Shown here: positions 14,975 through 15,868 of the stretch, in pieces
Position numbering within the stretch: the first letter of the stretch is position 1
Layout of the letters: each line of letters opens with the position of its first letter
Assembly: GCA_021786555.1 (NCBI GenBank)
Contig: JAJYNB010000360.1
Span: forward strand, 1-15,868
Reading direction: 5' to 3'
Origin: Bacillota bacterium
GTDB taxonomy: Bacteria; Bacillota; Desulfitobacteriia; Desulfitobacteriales; JAJXUE01
Length of the DNA: 15,868 bases
Notes under the pieces: generated by a model
Told to the model about the DNA's origin: nothing
Databases searched by the model: none
Seen by the model: only the letters and a program-made list of their open reading frames with translations
Translations under genes and position numbers: made by a program

Positions 14975-15201
14975 TTGATTGTCCTCCTTAAAATTTTTTC
15001 TGTCCTCTGCTCTGCTCTTTACAGTGCCCATACCTGGTTAAACACCTTAGCCATGGGCCGAAATTGGGAAACCACGAGGAAAGAACTGCGAATATTCTGG
15101 AAACTCTAGTGGGACTATCGGGCATGATGGTTTTTGTGAAATCACCTCCCCGGCCTTGAATTACCCGGCCTGGCCCCGGAATCTGCTTCACCCCGTCAAA
15201 C
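14975..15201 (-). other. 227-base spacer upstream of the PpsA-like gene
   Basis: It holds the AAGGAGG ribosome site for the TTG start (14989-14983). It also holds a GC-rich GGCCGGG pair of direct repeats near 15153-15175 (minus strand). A GGGGAGGTGATTTC stretch upstream of an ATG at 15125 could start a short peptide, but the spacing of about 16 bases is poor. No riboswitch or terminator is recognised. Confidence 0.4.
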
Positions 15202-15868
15202 TTAACCTGCTATTTTCCCTTCTAGTTGCATCTTGTCTGCGATTATCTCCCGCAGCGCCTTTTTATTGATCTTAGAGTCCGAGGCGAGAGGGAAGGCGTC
15301 AACTATTTCCAGCCGCTCCGGCAGTTTGTAGGGCGCCAGTTTTTTGCTTTTCAGATAATCCACCATCTCAGCGAAAGTCAGAAGTTCCTCGTTCTGGTTG
15401 GGTATGACAAAGGCGCAGGCCTTTTCGCCCATAATTTTGTCCGGCATGGCCACAATCGCCACATTGGACACTTTGGTGTGGGCCATCAGAGCATTTTCAA
15501 TCTCGCCAGGGTAAATATTCTGACCGCCGCGGATGATGATATCTTTTTTGCGTCCGGCGATGATGATAAACCCATCATCGTCGATCTTGGCCAGGTCCCC
15601 CGGTGAAGCCCAGCCCTCACTGTCGTAAGCTTCGGAAAAGGTCTTTTCGGGATCACGGTAATACCCGCTCGAATTTTGCGGGCCGCGGAAGTACAGCTGC
15701 CCTACCTCGCCCTGGGGCAAGGATTTCCCGTCGTCGTCGGCAATTTTTATTTCATTGCCGGGCAGGGGCCTGCCGACGCTGGAGCGGCGTTTTTCCGCCG
15801 GGTCGTTCAGGCTGTTGCCGGAAACGGAACCCGTGTCCTGCGAGCCATAGGTACTGAGTATCGGGCCG
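15202..15868 (-). CDS. Acyl-CoA synthetase (AMP-forming, ANL superfamily), C-terminal part
   Basis: 221 residues are visible; the 5' part lies beyond the window, and the frame is open to the edge with no stop. Visible core motifs are LSTYGSQDTGS near the window edge (A5), EGWASPGDLAKIDDDGFI (A7), GRKKDIIIRGGQNIYPGEIE (A8, hinge) and the A10 lysine region LASDSKINKKAL. In A10 the common Gly before Lys is Ser. This domain rotates to join CoA to an acyl-adenylate. The sequence style recalls aromatic and alicyclic acid-CoA ligases. As the first visible gene of the phenylphosphate synthase/UbiD-like group it could activate the product of carboxylation, such as 4-hydroxybenzoate. Substrate is inferred from context only. 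Confidence 0.9.
   Translation of the reverse strand, partial: GPILSTYGSQDTGSVSGNSLNDPAEKRRSSVGRPLPGNEIKIADDDGKSLPQGEVGQLYFRGPQNSSGYYRDPEKTFSEAYDSEGWASPGDLAKIDDDGFIIIAGRKKDIIIRGGQNIYPGEIENALMAHTKVSNVAIVAMPDKIMGEKACAFVIPNQNEELLTFAEMVDYLKSKKLAPYKLPERLEIVDAFPLASDSKINKKALREIIADKMQLEGKIAG

Noticed and set aside
1..15868. CRISPR array, tRNA, rRNA, insertion sequence or prophage genes
   Set aside because: No regularly spaced repeats, tRNA cloverleaf sequence, transposase or integrase motifs were seen on either strand.

Overview
The window most likely comes from an anaerobic Gram-positive (Firmicutes, Peptococcaceae/Desulfotomaculum-like) chromosome. The reasons are strong AGGAGG ribosome sites, GTG and TTG starts, a purine riboswitch of the Bacillus/Clostridium type, and genes that look like anaerobic aromatic metabolism. 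The taxonomic placement is inference from gene content only.

Region 1 (1-6422, all on the minus strand) is a purine-catabolism operon. It is read from a guanine-type riboswitch (6351-6422) with an attached terminator (6313-6384). It then runs through a molybdenum hydroxylase of the xanthine dehydrogenase family (FAD subunit, 2x[2Fe-2S] subunit, and a molybdopterin subunit split over two overlapping genes). An AzgA/PbuG-type purine permease and the first 313 residues of a COG0402 amidohydrolase (deaminase), cut by the window edge, follow. The terminator stem shares its 5' arm with helix P3 of the aptamer. Guanine binding should therefore relieve termination (an ON switch), which makes sense for genes that use up purines.

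Region 2 (6423-10208) is of mixed origin and the SDR/MFS part is visibly lower in G+C. It holds a vestigial coding end next to a bidirectional terminator, a fumarylacetoacetate-hydrolase-family gene, a short-chain reductase with an enoyl-reductase-like Y-x6-K motif, and a divergently transcribed DHA2-type (14-helix) MFS exporter. A second bidirectional terminator closes the region.

Region 3 (10240-15868, minus strand) is a candidate phenol-activation operon. In order of transcription it holds an acyl-CoA ligase (5' part outside the window), a phosphohistidine 'PEP-utilising' protein, an ATP-grasp PEP-synthase N-domain protein, a UbiD-family (de)carboxylase, and a small flavin-barrel protein. 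The two PEP-synthase halves match the layout of phenylphosphate synthase subunits. With UbiD and an aromatic acid-CoA ligase they could carry phenol (or a related phenol) to phenylphosphate, then 4-hydroxybenzoate, then its CoA thioester. The substrate is inferred, not shown.
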